A DNA stretch of 64,000 nucleotides from Chryseobacterium soldanellicola (GTDB taxonomy: Bacteria > Bacteroidota > Bacteroidia > Flavobacteriales > Weeksellaceae): NCBI RefSeq assembly GCF_900100115.1, contig NZ_FNKL01000003.1:806001-870000 (forward strand), written 5' to 3'. Position numbers and translations under genes: made by a program. Below are positions 41,627-51,239 of the stretch, one piece after another. The stretch's first letter is position 1; each line of letters starts with the position of its first letter. A model generated the notes under the pieces. That model ran no database searches, was not told where the DNA came from, and saw only the letters and a list, made by a program, of their open reading frames with translations.

Positions 41627-44600
41627 TTACTCATTTAATTGTGGTATAAATCGCTTAATTATATTCCATTCATTTTCATAATAGTTATTCCACACAGATT
41701 TTCCCTCTGCTGTAAAACTTGTAAATATAAGTCGTTGTATATTTTGGGAGATATTTTTAGGTAAAACTTTGTATTCTATGCTATCAACATTTTGATAAAC
41801 AACTTTATATCCTTGTAAATGTAAAAGTTCTCTGTTCGATATTTTTTCAGTCTTATGAGCTTTGAAGACAGTTTCCGAGCCTCGTTTTATTTTTAGCGAA
41901 ATAATAGAATCTTCTTCGATAAGTTTTAAATACAAAACTTTAGCATTTGGATTTTTTCCATTGGAATAATGATAGTTTATTCTTTTATCCAAAATTGATT
42001 TCACATAAACCTTATTTATATGTCCATTGTCGTAGCATTGTAAAAGAAATCCATTTTTATATTTTTCTTCAATAGGTAAGGAATATAAACTACTCTCATC
42101 CGAATACTCTTGAATCTTATATGAGTTATCGTTGAAAAGATTGAAATAACAAAGAATTTTACTTTCGCTAGAAAATAAATCTACTTGATTGGATCCTTCC
42201 AAATCTTCTTCAATCAAATCTATGAATGATTTATGTCTATGCTTGTTAACACTATCATTTGACTGAATTGAAGAATTTGAGGTATAAACTTCATCTTCTA
42301 ATAAGTCATTATATGATTTGTGTACAGGCAAAATATCTGACGAATTATCATCTACCTCTTCATAATCATCAAAATCATTTTCTGAAACGTTATCGACATC
42401 AGATTGTTGGATAATTATTGAATTGTCTTTTTTCGTATTCCTTTCAATATAGTTGATGATTTTTTCAATTTCTTCTTTCGGACTTCTCTTAAATGCGGAG
42501 TAAAGCACACGATATACTTTCCAGCCAACTCGTTCCAAAAATTCTTGCCTTTCTATATCGTAGGCGACATCCTCGGGAAGTGAATGAAATGGGTCTCCAT
42601 CACACTCAATCGCAATCATTTTTCCATTGTTGTGAACAACTAAATCTATTTTGAAATTTATGTAAACTTGTTTCCCCAGTTTATGATTATAAAAAAGTTC
42701 AGATTCTTTTACATTATATTGAGGTTGGATATAACTATATCCGTTTTCAATTAGTGATTTTGTTATATCATATTCGAACCAACTATCAAATGGCTCAGGC
42801 ACATTATGCCTGAATCTTTCAATAATATAATCGTCAATCTGTAATGGAGCAATAAGTTTGACTTCATCATTAAAGAAAGTCAGAATTTTGTTTCTAAAAT
42901 CACTCGATTGTAAATGTTCTGACTTAACTGAATGAAATAATATCATCTGCTCTCTTGCTCTACTTAAAGCAACATTTATTTTCTTAAACTCGTCCTGACT
43001 GCTTATAATAGCTCTTGGTTTTGCATTTTGGTTATCTTTCAGTTTTTGAAAATCCAATGCTACACCAAGTGAAACTATCATTACATCTCTTTCATCTCCT
43101 TGAAATTTCGGAGAATCCTCAATAATAAGTTTATGTTTATCTATTTTTTCTTTTCCAAATTCATTTGCTAAATCTTCTTTTATATCTTTAAGTTTTTCTG
43201 TATGGTTTACAGTTCCCAAACTAACTACACCAATCGATTTATTAGCATACTGATCATCTTTTAGAATTCTTTGTAGAAACTTCTTGATTTCTTGAATTTC
43301 TTTGTGAACGATTTTATCCTCGGTAAAAGCATCTTGTACAAAAAAAGTTTCTTTTGGAGGTAGTCTGTTTGAATTAATCTGCTTTAGCGGTCTTAGTGAA
43401 TTGTCATAAAATTCTCTTTTTGAAAATTCAATTATTTCGGGCACACATCTAAAATGTTCTCTTAGTGTTAAGTTAGAGGTTCCTGCTATCATTTTAGAAA
43501 GCATAAACAAACTATTATCACTTTTGATATGAAGAGCATTTGCACCTAAAAATTTCAGATGTTTGTTTTTTATAGATTCAAAATCATTTCCATCCGCACC
43601 TGTTAAACTGCTTGGAGAGGTTTGTTTGTCATCTCCAACAATTATCATATTTTCGGCATAATAACTTAAAATCAGACTGTTGAAATCTAATTGACTTGCT
43701 TCATCAACGATGACACAATCAAAAATTTCAGGTTCCTTTCCTACAGAGTTCAAAACATCATTGAATTTCATAACCCAGCAAGATAATCGCTTACTAATAT
43801 CAATGCTATTTTTGCGGGTTAAGATTTGATATTGAGTTTGGTTACGAATTTTTCTAACACTTTGAGAAAGATTGTACTTATATTCTTCCAAAAGATTTAT
43901 GAAAGAATCAACTTCATCTTTTTCAAATTTATTCTTGAAATTTGATTTAGCTAAGTCAAACAAAATATCGCATTTGATTTGAAATATTTTTTTGTTGATA
44001 AAAGACAATTCTTCTTTGCATTTTTGTAAGTCTATAAATTCAGCCTGTTTTATAAACTCATTTGCAGAAGCATATTCAAAATTTTCTTTTGAAATATAAT
44101 GATTGGAAACCTTATTAAGTGAATCAAAAGTATTAGGAATTAATTTATTTAGATACTTCTTTAAATTGATAAAAGTTTGCTCAATTTCAATTTGCTTACC
44201 GATTTCTAAAAACTTAATTTTTATATGTTCAAATTTTTGAACATCAACAATTTTATTAACAGGCAAAAATTCTGAGAAAATTACTTTAATTGTAGATTGT
44301 TCTATAACGTTGTCAATATTCTGAAGAACTTGTTTTTGCTCATTTAACTTATTGTTCAAATTTTGTAGTTTTTCAAAATCATCTTTTAATAAAATTGCTT
44401 TTCGTGCTAATTCATCAATATTGAATAAGTTAATCTGGCTGTATTCTGAAAGATTGATAAAATCAGAATTAAACTGTATTTGTGAAACAACATTTTTGTT
44501 AATTTCTACTTTCTTTAGAACATCATTTAAAACTTTATATTTTTCGATCAAATTGGAATTGTCATCAAATGAGAATAAGTATCCATTTTGCTTCAATAAA

Positions 44601-46807
44601 TTGAAGTTATTATTGACGATAACAAGGTCTTCAATTAGCGATTTTAGCTGTAATATTTCATTTTTATTATTACACTTTTTACCGTTAATGGTGAACTGTT
44701 CTAAATATAAAACTTGTTTGAAATTTGAGTTTGCAAGTCTTGTTAAAAATCCAGCTTTGCCATTTTCAGCAAATGACAAATAGGTTTCTATATCTAAAAG
44801 ATATTTTGTTCCGTTTTGTACAAGGTCACTAAAAGTTTTATTAGCTGTCCGATTTTCTTGTGAAATGTGTGAATTAATTTGTTTTTGAATCTGTTCTAAC
44901 TCTTTTATGTTTTTAAGAACAATATCAGAAGTTGAAAACTCGCTTGCAATTTCTCTTATCTTTTCTAATTTTATTTTTAATACTTTATCTTTTGAAAATT
45001 CTGTTAGACCTAAGTGATTTAATTGCTTTGTATAATTTTCTTGAAGTAATAGGAAGTTTTTAAAATCAAAATTCTCTAATTTGTCCAAAACTGTAGAAAT
45101 ATCAATATCTAAAGAATTACTATACCGTATTTCGGTATCTGACAATTGTTTAAATTTCAATATTTCTTGTCTAATTAATTCAAAGTTAGAAAGCTCTTCG
45201 TCGGTAAGTTCATCTTGAATCCAATTCCATTCTTCAGGGTTTTTCGATTCAAACTTCTCAACTATTTGATATGCTCTCAAACCGTCAAAAGAATCATTGA
45301 TTTTAACTTGGGTATATTCTTTTTCCAGAGCTTGAATGATTTCAGATTTAAGTTTTATATACTCAGCTTTTAAACTGTCTAATTCTTCAATCTTGGATTC
45401 AACATTTAGGTAGAAACTATCGGTTAAAATTTTAGAAATGTTTCCAATGCTTTTTTCTAAAGAGAACCGATTTTGATTTGTTTCTAATTGAATTTTTGTA
45501 AAAATTAAATCATCAAATGTTTCCGGAATCTTATCTAATAATGACTCTAAAGCCTTGTCTGTTTGAGCGGTAACAAGAACTCTTTTACCTTGTGCCAATA
45601 AAGAACAAAGTATGTTTACAATTGTATGTGATTTTCCTGTTCCGGGAGGTCCAGTTACTACAGTTAGCCTGTTTTTTAAATAGTTTTCATAAATCTGTTT
45701 TTGCTCTTTATTGAATGGAAGTGGAAAGAATACAGAAAAATCTTCCTCTCCGTTTAGATTTTGGGTTTTTGCTTTATGAGTTTCAAAAAGTTCGTCTTTG
45801 AAATAGTTTGATTTAGTATAGGAATTGTTTCCTGATGATTCAGGATTTCTAACTAATAGATTAAACAATTTTGCTTCTACTTCATTTTCTTCACTATACT
45901 TAATAATTGAATCTGTTAATTTTTCAAAAAATCGAGGTTTTCGTTGTTTGATATTTATTGAGGGAGAAAATGAAATTTTAAAATAATCCTCTCTGAAATA
46001 GTCCCTTTCAGGTCTATAAATAGTATTTTCAAAATCGGAATTACTAGAAATCTTTTGAAGTGCTTTTGCTATTAAATCTTTAAAATCATTTTCAAAAATA
46101 AATTCGTAGCCTAATTCTGTAATTCGTTCTTCAAATCTATCAATGATATTCGATAATACTTCTTTTTCAATGGGTGTATTATTGAGAAAGAAAAAGTCTG
46201 CATATGGATTCTCCAAGTCTGAAAATGAAATTTTCACAACATTATTTGAATCAATATCTAGTGATAATGGAAAATGAAATAGATGTTGATTGGTTTTTGA
46301 TAAATTTCCATTATTATTGAGTTTTGAGTATTGTACAAATCCAACGCTTAAAACAATTTCTAAATTTGAATCATTTTTTATATCGTTATATGCTCTATAC
46401 AGCTTTGAATAAACTTCTTTGTTTTTCTTAAACTTTTTTAACTTTTCTATTTCAACTTTACCTTCTGTTGAACTTTGAAAGTCAAGAATTTCTTCTTCAT
46501 TGTCATTTATGCTCTCAAACTTGTTTTTGGCTTCGTCGAATTTAATAATTTCTGCAAACTTGTATGGAATATTTATGTTGGGCTTTAGAGGTTTTTCTAG
46601 TGAAAAAATTAAAGACTGTTTCGTGAATTTAGACGTAAAAATGTCTGTTAATGTAGATTCACAGATACCTGCATTAATGAAGGTATCAATTTCATTGTTC
46701 CAAATAAAGTTGCTCGAAACAGTCGAATTTAATACGTCTTTCACACCTCTTTCGAGTAATTTTTTATATTCTTTTAGAAAGGCTATGTATTGGTTGAGTA
46801 CATTCAT
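41627..46807 (-). CDS. giant SF1 helicase-nuclease fusion, candidate defence protein
   Basis: A 1726-residue protein. Residues 1-370 are unrecognised. Walker A GPPGTGKSHT is near 386. A helical, probably coiled-coil insertion of about 640 residues follows. The helicase core resumes with VIVDEASQLD (Walker B, about 1030), GDDKQTSPSSL, EHFRCVPEIIEF and NVALSRAREQM (motif VI, about 1270). A Vsr/DUF559-like PD-(D/E)xK nuclease domain follows near 1340-1450, with FKIDLVV then IAIECDGDPFHS. The last 250 residues are unrecognised. This resembles COG1112-type helicases fused to nuclease domains found in defence islands. It is a single-gene cargo between the excisionase-like gene and the integrase end. 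Substrate unknown. Confidence 0.8.
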   Translation of the reverse strand: MNVLNQYIAFLKEYKKLLERGVKDVLNSTVSSNFIWNNEIDTFINAGICESTLTDIFTSKFTKQSLIFSLEKPLKPNINIPYKFAEIIKFDEAKNKFESINDNEEEILDFQSSTEGKVEIEKLKKFKKNKEVYSKLYRAYNDIKNDSNLEIVLSVGFVQYSKLNNNGNLSKTNQHLFHFPLSLDIDSNNVVKISFSDLENPYADFFFLNNTPIEKEVLSNIIDRFEERITELGYEFIFENDFKDLIAKALQKISSNSDFENTIYRPERDYFREDYFKISFSPSINIKQRKPRFFEKLTDSIIKYSEENEVEAKLFNLLVRNPESSGNNSYTKSNYFKDELFETHKAKTQNLNGEEDFSVFFPLPFNKEQKQIYENYLKNRLTVVTGPPGTGKSHTIVNILCSLLAQGKRVLVTAQTDKALESLLDKIPETFDDLIFTKIQLETNQNRFSLEKSIGNISKILTDSFYLNVESKIEELDSLKAEYIKLKSEIIQALEKEYTQVKINDSFDGLRAYQIVEKFESKNPEEWNWIQDELTDEELSNFELIRQEILKFKQLSDTEIRYSNSLDIDISTVLDKLENFDFKNFLLLQENYTKQLNHLGLTEFSKDKVLKIKLEKIREIASEFSTSDIVLKNIKELEQIQKQINSHISQENRTANKTFSDLVQNGTKYLLDIETYLSFAENGKAGFLTRLANSNFKQVLYLEQFTINGKKCNNKNEILQLKSLIEDLVIVNNNFNLLKQNGYLFSFDDNSNLIEKYKVLNDVLKKVEINKNVVSQIQFNSDFINLSEYSQINLFNIDELARKAILLKDDFEKLQNLNNKLNEQKQVLQNIDNVIEQSTIKVIFSEFLPVNKIVDVQKFEHIKIKFLEIGKQIEIEQTFINLKKYLNKLIPNTFDSLNKVSNHYISKENFEYASANEFIKQAEFIDLQKCKEELSFINKKIFQIKCDILFDLAKSNFKNKFEKDEVDSFINLLEEYKYNLSQSVRKIRNQTQYQILTRKNSIDISKRLSCWVMKFNDVLNSVGKEPEIFDCVIVDEASQLDFNSLILSYYAENMIIVGDDKQTSPSSLTGADGNDFESIKNKHLKFLGANALHIKSDNSLFMLSKMIAGTSNLTLREHFRCVPEIIEFSKREFYDNSLRPLKQINSNRLPPKETFFVQDAFTEDKIVHKEIQEIKKFLQRILKDDQYANKSIGVVSLGTVNHTEKLKDIKEDLANEFGKEKIDKHKLIIEDSPKFQGDERDVMIVSLGVALDFQKLKDNQNAKPRAIISSQDEFKKINVALSRAREQMILFHSVKSEHLQSSDFRNKILTFFNDEVKLIAPLQIDDYIIERFRHNVPEPFDSWFEYDITKSLIENGYSYIQPQYNVKESELFYNHKLGKQVYINFKIDLVVHNNGKMIAIECDGDPFHSLPEDVAYDIERQEFLERVGWKVYRVLYSAFKRSPKEEIEKIINYIERNTKKDNSIIIQQSDVDNVSENDFDDYEEVDDNSSDILPVHKSYNDLLEDEVYTSNSSIQSNDSVNKHRHKSFIDLIEEDLEGSNQVDLFSSESKILCYFNLFNDNSYKIQEYSDESSLYSLPIEEKYKNGFLLQCYDNGHINKVYVKSILDKRINYHYSNGKNPNAKVLYLKLIEEDSIISLKIKRGSETVFKAHKTEKISNRELLHLQGYKVVYQNVDSIEYKVLPKNISQNIQRLIFTSFTAEGKSVWNNYYENEWNIIKRFIPQLNE

Positions 46808-46941
46808 TTAGTTTCAGTAGTATATAGTTTTTTCAAATTTACAATTTTTTCCGAGGTGTTTGGGTAGGATTGTGCATAATACTTAATCGCATGTAATATA
46901 TTGATTATAAAATACTTATTCAAGTAACAAATTCCTCAAAT

Positions 46942-47676
46942 TTAATACTCTATATTAAGCAATTTAGATAATTCTTGATATAGAGTCTCCTCAAAATCAT
47001 TAGGTTTCACAGTTATTGCCCGTGAAAATGTTCCTTTATCAAAATTGGTGTTATATTCATTTTCCATAGCCTCGATTATTGTAGTATCTTGAAGATCTGG
47101 ATTGATTATATGATTGTCTTTTAGAAAACGGTGAATTCTTATAAATGAAGATTTCTGATCTACCAGCAGGTTGTGATTTTCATCGATGAATTTTTTGTCT
47201 TTTAAAAAAGCGAGGAAAATTTTAAAACTGTTATCACCAATCATAATATCTGATAAACTAATTTCTCTATTTGTTTTGTGTTTTAAGGCGAAATATAGAA
47301 AAAGTGTAGTTTCGGCACCACTTAAAAAATTGCCCTGCAATTTCATCAGATTACTTGAAGTTAACAGGCTGTTTGATTCTTTTTTATATTGATCCAAACA
47401 GTATTGGATCTTTTCTTCAAAATTGTGATTTCTTGATTCATCAATATCTTTGAAATGAAAACTGAAGAAGTTGTCTAACTTTTCATATCTAATCAAGAAC
47501 TCATTCCTCAATTTTTCATTGAGAACAATTTTAGAGGATTTTTGCTTGGCTTTTTCAATTCTCCGTTGCAACCGCTCCTGAATCTTTTCTCGTTTTATCA
47601 AATGATAAATCATCATAGGATAACCAACAAATTCTTCCCAAAGGTTCCAACGTCCGTAAAGCTTTTTTTGATCCAT
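46942..47676 (-). CDS. uncharacterised integrase-linked protein
   Basis: A 244-residue basic protein without signal peptide or membrane segment. The N terminus is aromatic (RWNLWEEFVGYPMMIYHLIK), followed by a charged helix (residues 30-55) and winged-helix-like segments. I do not recognise a family. It lies 15 bases after the integrase stop on the same strand, so it is probably co-transcribed with the integrase and may regulate or assist excision. Confidence 0.65.
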   Translation of the reverse strand: MDQKKLYGRWNLWEEFVGYPMMIYHLIKREKIQERLQRRIEKAKQKSSKIVLNEKLRNEFLIRYEKLDNFFSFHFKDIDESRNHNFEEKIQYCLDQYKKESNSLLTSSNLMKLQGNFLSGAETTLFLYFALKHKTNREISLSDIMIGDNSFKIFLAFLKDKKFIDENHNLLVDQKSSFIRIHRFLKDNHIINPDLQDTTIIEAMENEYNTNFDKGTFSRAITVKPNDFEETLYQELSKLLNIEY

Positions 47677-47691
47677 AATCTAAATTAGTGA

Positions 47692-48932
47692 TTATTTAAA
47701 AACCTCATTCATATAGTTGATCTTATCATCTTCGCTTGGTCTATAATAAGCATTAAAGACCTCCAGACTAGTATGACCAGTGTAACTCATAATTACTTTA
47801 TCCGGAACTCGTTTGTTCTTCATTATAGTGATGAAACTTCTTCTTGCAGTGTGTGTGGAAATTCTTGTCCAAAACTCAGCTTTTTGGTCTACCAGTTCAT
47901 CACCATACTTCATAGTCTTCTTTATTTCATCAGTAAATTCCAACTTTTTAAAAACCTCTTTGATATATTCATTCATCTTTTGATTTGTAATACTTGGAAG
48001 ATTATAATCATACTTTTCCAGAATTGATCTAGAAATGCTGTTTAAAGGAATTGCTAAGTTTTTAGATTTACTTTTTAAATCAATGACACGTATGAAATTA
48101 CCATCAACATCAATTCTTGAAATCGTACTGTAATTGCCAAACCTCATTCCTGTAGTGCATCCAAAAACAAAAGGTCACGTACCCTTTCCAATCTTTTGTT
48201 ATCACTGAAGTCGTAATTGTATATGAGCTCAACTTGTTCATAATTTAAAGCTATTTCATCAGTTGTGAATTTCGCAGGTTTTTTAAAAGTAATAAAATTG
48301 TTATTGTACGTATATTTTTTATTGAGAGCCCAAAGAAGAAAAGTTTTGAGCAAACCGACATTTCTATGTAATGTATTTGCAGAATGCTTTTTTTCATCAA
48401 TACAATACTTTAAAAACCTATTATAAAGTTTATCATCAAATTTTCCCAGAGTAATCTTTACTTTACAATTGCTTTCAAAATCCTCAAGTAGATTCTTATT
48501 ACATTTATACCGCTTTAAAGTTGAGTTTGAAATTGAATTCCCAGTATAGTCGTTTTCCTTCTCATCTAAAAACTCCTGATAAATTCTAAAGAAATCACTT
48601 TTAACGGTAATTTTTTTGAACTTTTCATCAAACCTTTGTTTAAGAATATCAACTGTAAGTTCTTCATTAATGTTTTTATATCGATTAACAATCTCTGTAA
48701 AGAAACTACTGTATCGATCTAATTGCATTTTGACGCTTCGATGAATTTCTGCCCTTTTAGTCCTTCCGTTCAGGTCATTTGGTTGTCTACCTTCAAAATC
48801 CCATTCGCTTGGTTTTATTTTCTCACCCGTAGAATAGATGAAATTCTTATTTTCATTGTTGAAAAAAGAACGGAAATAAATCAAAGATTCCTTTGTACCA
48901 TTGGGTTGCTTAAGTTTAAAAGTGTAGTTCAT
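47692..48932 (-). pseudogene. island tyrosine integrase, frameshifted
   Basis: The frame from 48932 gives an arm-binding and core-binding region (SAM-like, residues 100-210) and stops at 48144 just after RVRDLLFLD. The overlapping frame to 47692 carries the catalytic domain. Adding one T to the coding-strand T5 run (A5 at 48163-48167) restores RDLLFFGCTTGMRFGNY, with the first catalytic Arg. The remaining active-site residues are intact: the Lys region, HTARRS, TGHTS and Tyr in NAYYRPS. It lies at the right end, 130 bases from attR, as expected for a tmRNA-targeting integrase. If the lesion is real the island cannot excise by itself. Confidence 0.88.
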
Positions 48933-48933
48933 C

Positions 48934-48953
48934 AGGTGCCAGTTTAGGTGCTA
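48934..48953 (+). repeat. right copy of AGGTGC terminal repeat
   Basis: Matches 2942-2961 at 18 of 20 positions in direct orientation and contains two AGGTGC motifs 13 bases apart. It sits immediately upstream of the integrase start. Probable integrase arm sites. Confidence 0.55.
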
Positions 48954-49062
48954 CTTCTTCTATATTTAGATATAAAAACTAAGTATATTAGTTTATACAA
49001 ATATATCTAAAATATTGATAAATAGACATATTACATATTTTGAGATATGTTAAAATATAGTA

Positions 49063-49086
49063 GGTTCGAAAACCTCCAACTCCACT
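49063..49086 (+). other. attR of the ssrA-integrated island
   Basis: GGTTCGAA-AA-CCTCCAACTCCACT repeats the tmRNA 3' end (2877-2900) with two mismatches; the last 14 bases are identical. Together with the terminator immediately after it, this is the displaced original end of ssrA. Confidence 0.88.
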
Positions 49087-49095
49087 TTTTAAACT

Positions 49096-49128
49096 AAAGA
49101 GAATTTGTAAATTACAAATTCTCTTTTT
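49096..49128 (+). terminator. displaced original ssrA terminator
   Basis: AAAGAGAATTTGTAA (49096-49110) and TTACAAATTCTCTTT (49112-49126) are perfect 15-bp complements followed by more T. It is a strong intrinsic terminator directly after attR, with no gene before it now. Before integration it would have ended ssrA. Confidence 0.8.
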
Positions 49129-49237
49129 CTTTTAATATTTTCAAGCTTAAATCGTTTAAAGATATTTAATTTAAAGTTTAACGAAAAAAATCAATTAAAA
49201 ACTTCTTTATGTTATTTAACATCCTATAAAACATCCA

Positions 49238-49267
49238 TTTTGACAAAATGCATTTGATATAATTTTG
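49238..49267 (+). promoter_or_regulatory. promoter of the LTA-synthase-like gene
   Basis: TTTTG (49238-49242), a 17-base spacer and TAATTTTG (49260-49267) fit the Bacteroidota consensus. The -33 box lies in a perfect inverted repeat, CATTTT-GAC-AAAATG (49236-49250), a possible operator. The start codon follows only five bases after the -7 box, implying a leaderless or nearly leaderless mRNA. Confidence 0.6.
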
Positions 49268-49272
49268 TCTTG

Positions 49273-51195
49273 ATGAAAAAAGAATTTAGAATCCAGGAAA
49301 TTCTGATATTAATGTACCGGATTTTCTTAGCTTATGTATTTTACCAAATTTCGAGGGTGCTATTTTGGCAATTCAATAAAGATTTAATAAAAGTTGATTC
49401 TATAGCTGATTATTTTAGACTTGCATTTCATGGGATCGCTTTTGATACTACAGCAATTTTATATGTTAATTCATTGTTTATTCTGTTAAGCTTACTTCCT
49501 TTAGTCATAAATACAAAAAAATATTATCAAAAAATTTTGTTTTGGCTATATTTTATTACCAATGGAATTGCATACCTGATGAACTTTGGAGATTTTATCT
49601 ATTACAGGTTTTCACAAACGAGATTGACGTCCGCTGTTTTTCAAGTGGTAAAAAATGAATCTAATCTTTTAAAAACAAGTACAATTTCAATAATACAACA
49701 TCCATTTGTTATTATTTCTTTTGTTGTTTTAATGAGTCTCTGGATTTTTCTTTACAAAAAAATTAACGTTAAAGAACGAAAACCATTAAAATTATTACCG
49801 TATTTCATATGCTCAATAATTACAATTTGTTGTACTACAGTTTTGGTTATCGGTGGAATTCGTGGAGATTTCAAACACAGCACAAGACCTATTAATATGG
49901 TTGATGCCAATCGGTTTGTTATCAATCCTGTTCAGGGAAATATGGTTTTAAACAGCACTTTTTCTTTTTTCAGGACATTAGGAACCAATAATTTTAAAGC
50001 AGTCCATTTTGTTGATTCTCAATTTATTGAAAAAAATATTCAGCCTTATAAATTGTATCACAGAAAAATCATCAATCGCCCCAATATTGTCATTTTTATC
50101 GTTGAATCTTTTGGCCGTGAATATTCCGGTGCATTTAATAAAGAGAAAAATATAAAAGATTATGTTTCTTATACTCCTTTTATAGACAGCCTTGCCAATG
50201 AAAGTCTCATTTTTCCGAATAGTTTTGCCAATGGAAGACAGTCAATTCATGGGATGAGCAGTATTTTGGCTGGAATTCCGAGTCTGACCGACGCTTTTAC
50301 CGGCTCACCGTATTCTAATCAAAAAATACAATCAATTGTTTCCGTTTGTAATGATTTGGGGTACGACACTTCCTTTTATCACGGCGCGCCGAATGGGTCG
50401 ATGGGTTTTTTAGGCTTTGGAAATATTCTCGGTTTTAAACATTATTTTGGAAAAAACGAATACAATAATGATAAAGATTTTGATGGAATATGGGCAATCT
50501 GGGACGAACCGTTTCTGCAATATTTTGCAAAAAATACAGGAAAAAAGCAACCTTTTATGACAACGGTTTTTACCGCTTCTTCTCATCATCCTTTTAAAAT
50601 CCCTGAAAAGTATAAAGGGAAATTTAAAAAAGGAAAAATAGAAATGCATGAACCTATACAATATACAGATTTTTCGATCCGTAAATATTTTGAAACAGCA
50701 AAAAAACAACCCTGGTTTCACAATACCATTTTTGTCTTCACCGGAGATCATACCAATGAAGTTTGTTATCCCGAATATCAGAAAGCTATGAACCATTTTG
50801 CCGTTCCGATTATTTTTTATTCTCCAAATCCGGAATATCAATTAAAAGGTGTCAATATAGAAACAGCTCAGCAAATTGATATTTATCCAACATTAGCAGA
50901 TTTGATCGGCTACAATAAAAAAATAAGAAGCTGGGGCAAAAGTTTGGTAAGCCCTGAAAAATATTCTTCAATAATTGTCAATTCAGATGGTGGAACAGAG
51001 CAATTTATCATTGGAAATTATTTGTATCGTTTTGATGGAAAAAACTTTACGGGAGTCTATGATAAAAAAGATTTAAACTTCGATAATAACCTCATTAATA
51101 GAGTAAAAAATCCTGAAATTGAAAAAGGAAAATTAATATCAAAAGCCTGGTATCAGGACTATATGGACCGGGTAATTAATAGAAAATTACATTGA
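49273..51195 (+). CDS. LTA synthase-like sulfatase-fold membrane protein
   Basis: A 640-residue protein from ATG 49273 (a TTG lies one codon earlier). Four to five transmembrane segments occupy residues 10-200, and a periplasmic alkaline-phosphatase/sulfatase-fold domain follows. Active-site-like motifs: IVIFIVESFGREYSGAF near 275, GRQSIHGMSSILAGIPSL near 320, and FTGDHTNEV near 490. Flavobacteria lack lipoteichoic acid, so the enzyme probably transfers a phospho-alcohol head group to an envelope glycan or lipid; substrate unknown. It is the first chromosomal gene after the island and converges on the nuclease gene. Confidence 0.87.
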   Translation: MKKEFRIQEILILMYRIFLAYVFYQISRVLFWQFNKDLIKVDSIADYFRLAFHGIAFDTTAILYVNSLFILLSLLPLVINTKKYYQKILFWLYFITNGIAYLMNFGDFIYYRFSQTRLTSAVFQVVKNESNLLKTSTISIIQHPFVIISFVVLMSLWIFLYKKINVKERKPLKLLPYFICSIITICCTTVLVIGGIRGDFKHSTRPINMVDANRFVINPVQGNMVLNSTFSFFRTLGTNNFKAVHFVDSQFIEKNIQPYKLYHRKIINRPNIVIFIVESFGREYSGAFNKEKNIKDYVSYTPFIDSLANESLIFPNSFANGRQSIHGMSSILAGIPSLTDAFTGSPYSNQKIQSIVSVCNDLGYDTSFYHGAPNGSMGFLGFGNILGFKHYFGKNEYNNDKDFDGIWAIWDEPFLQYFAKNTGKKQPFMTTVFTASSHHPFKIPEKYKGKFKKGKIEMHEPIQYTDFSIRKYFETAKKQPWFHNTIFVFTGDHTNEVCYPEYQKAMNHFAVPIIFYSPNPEYQLKGVNIETAQQIDIYPTLADLIGYNKKIRSWGKSLVSPEKYSSIIVNSDGGTEQFIIGNYLYRFDGKNFTGVYDKKDLNFDNNLINRVKNPEIEKGKLISKAWYQDYMDRVINRKLH

Positions 51196-51204
51196 TTTAA
51201 TTAA

Positions 51205-51239
51205 AAAAGAGGTCTTAATTCATTTACAAGATCTCTTTT
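51205..51239. terminator. bidirectional terminator
   Basis: AAAAGAGGTCTT (51205-51216) pairs with AAGATCTCTTTT (51228-51239) with one G-T pair, A-rich before and T-rich after. It lies between the convergent LTA-synthase-like and nuclease genes. The nuclease stop codon is inside the loop. Confidence 0.75.

Noticed and set aside
48144..48932. Stand-alone short integrase-like gene
   Set aside because: It lacks the catalytic domain, which follows in the next frame with an overlap. One added T joins them.
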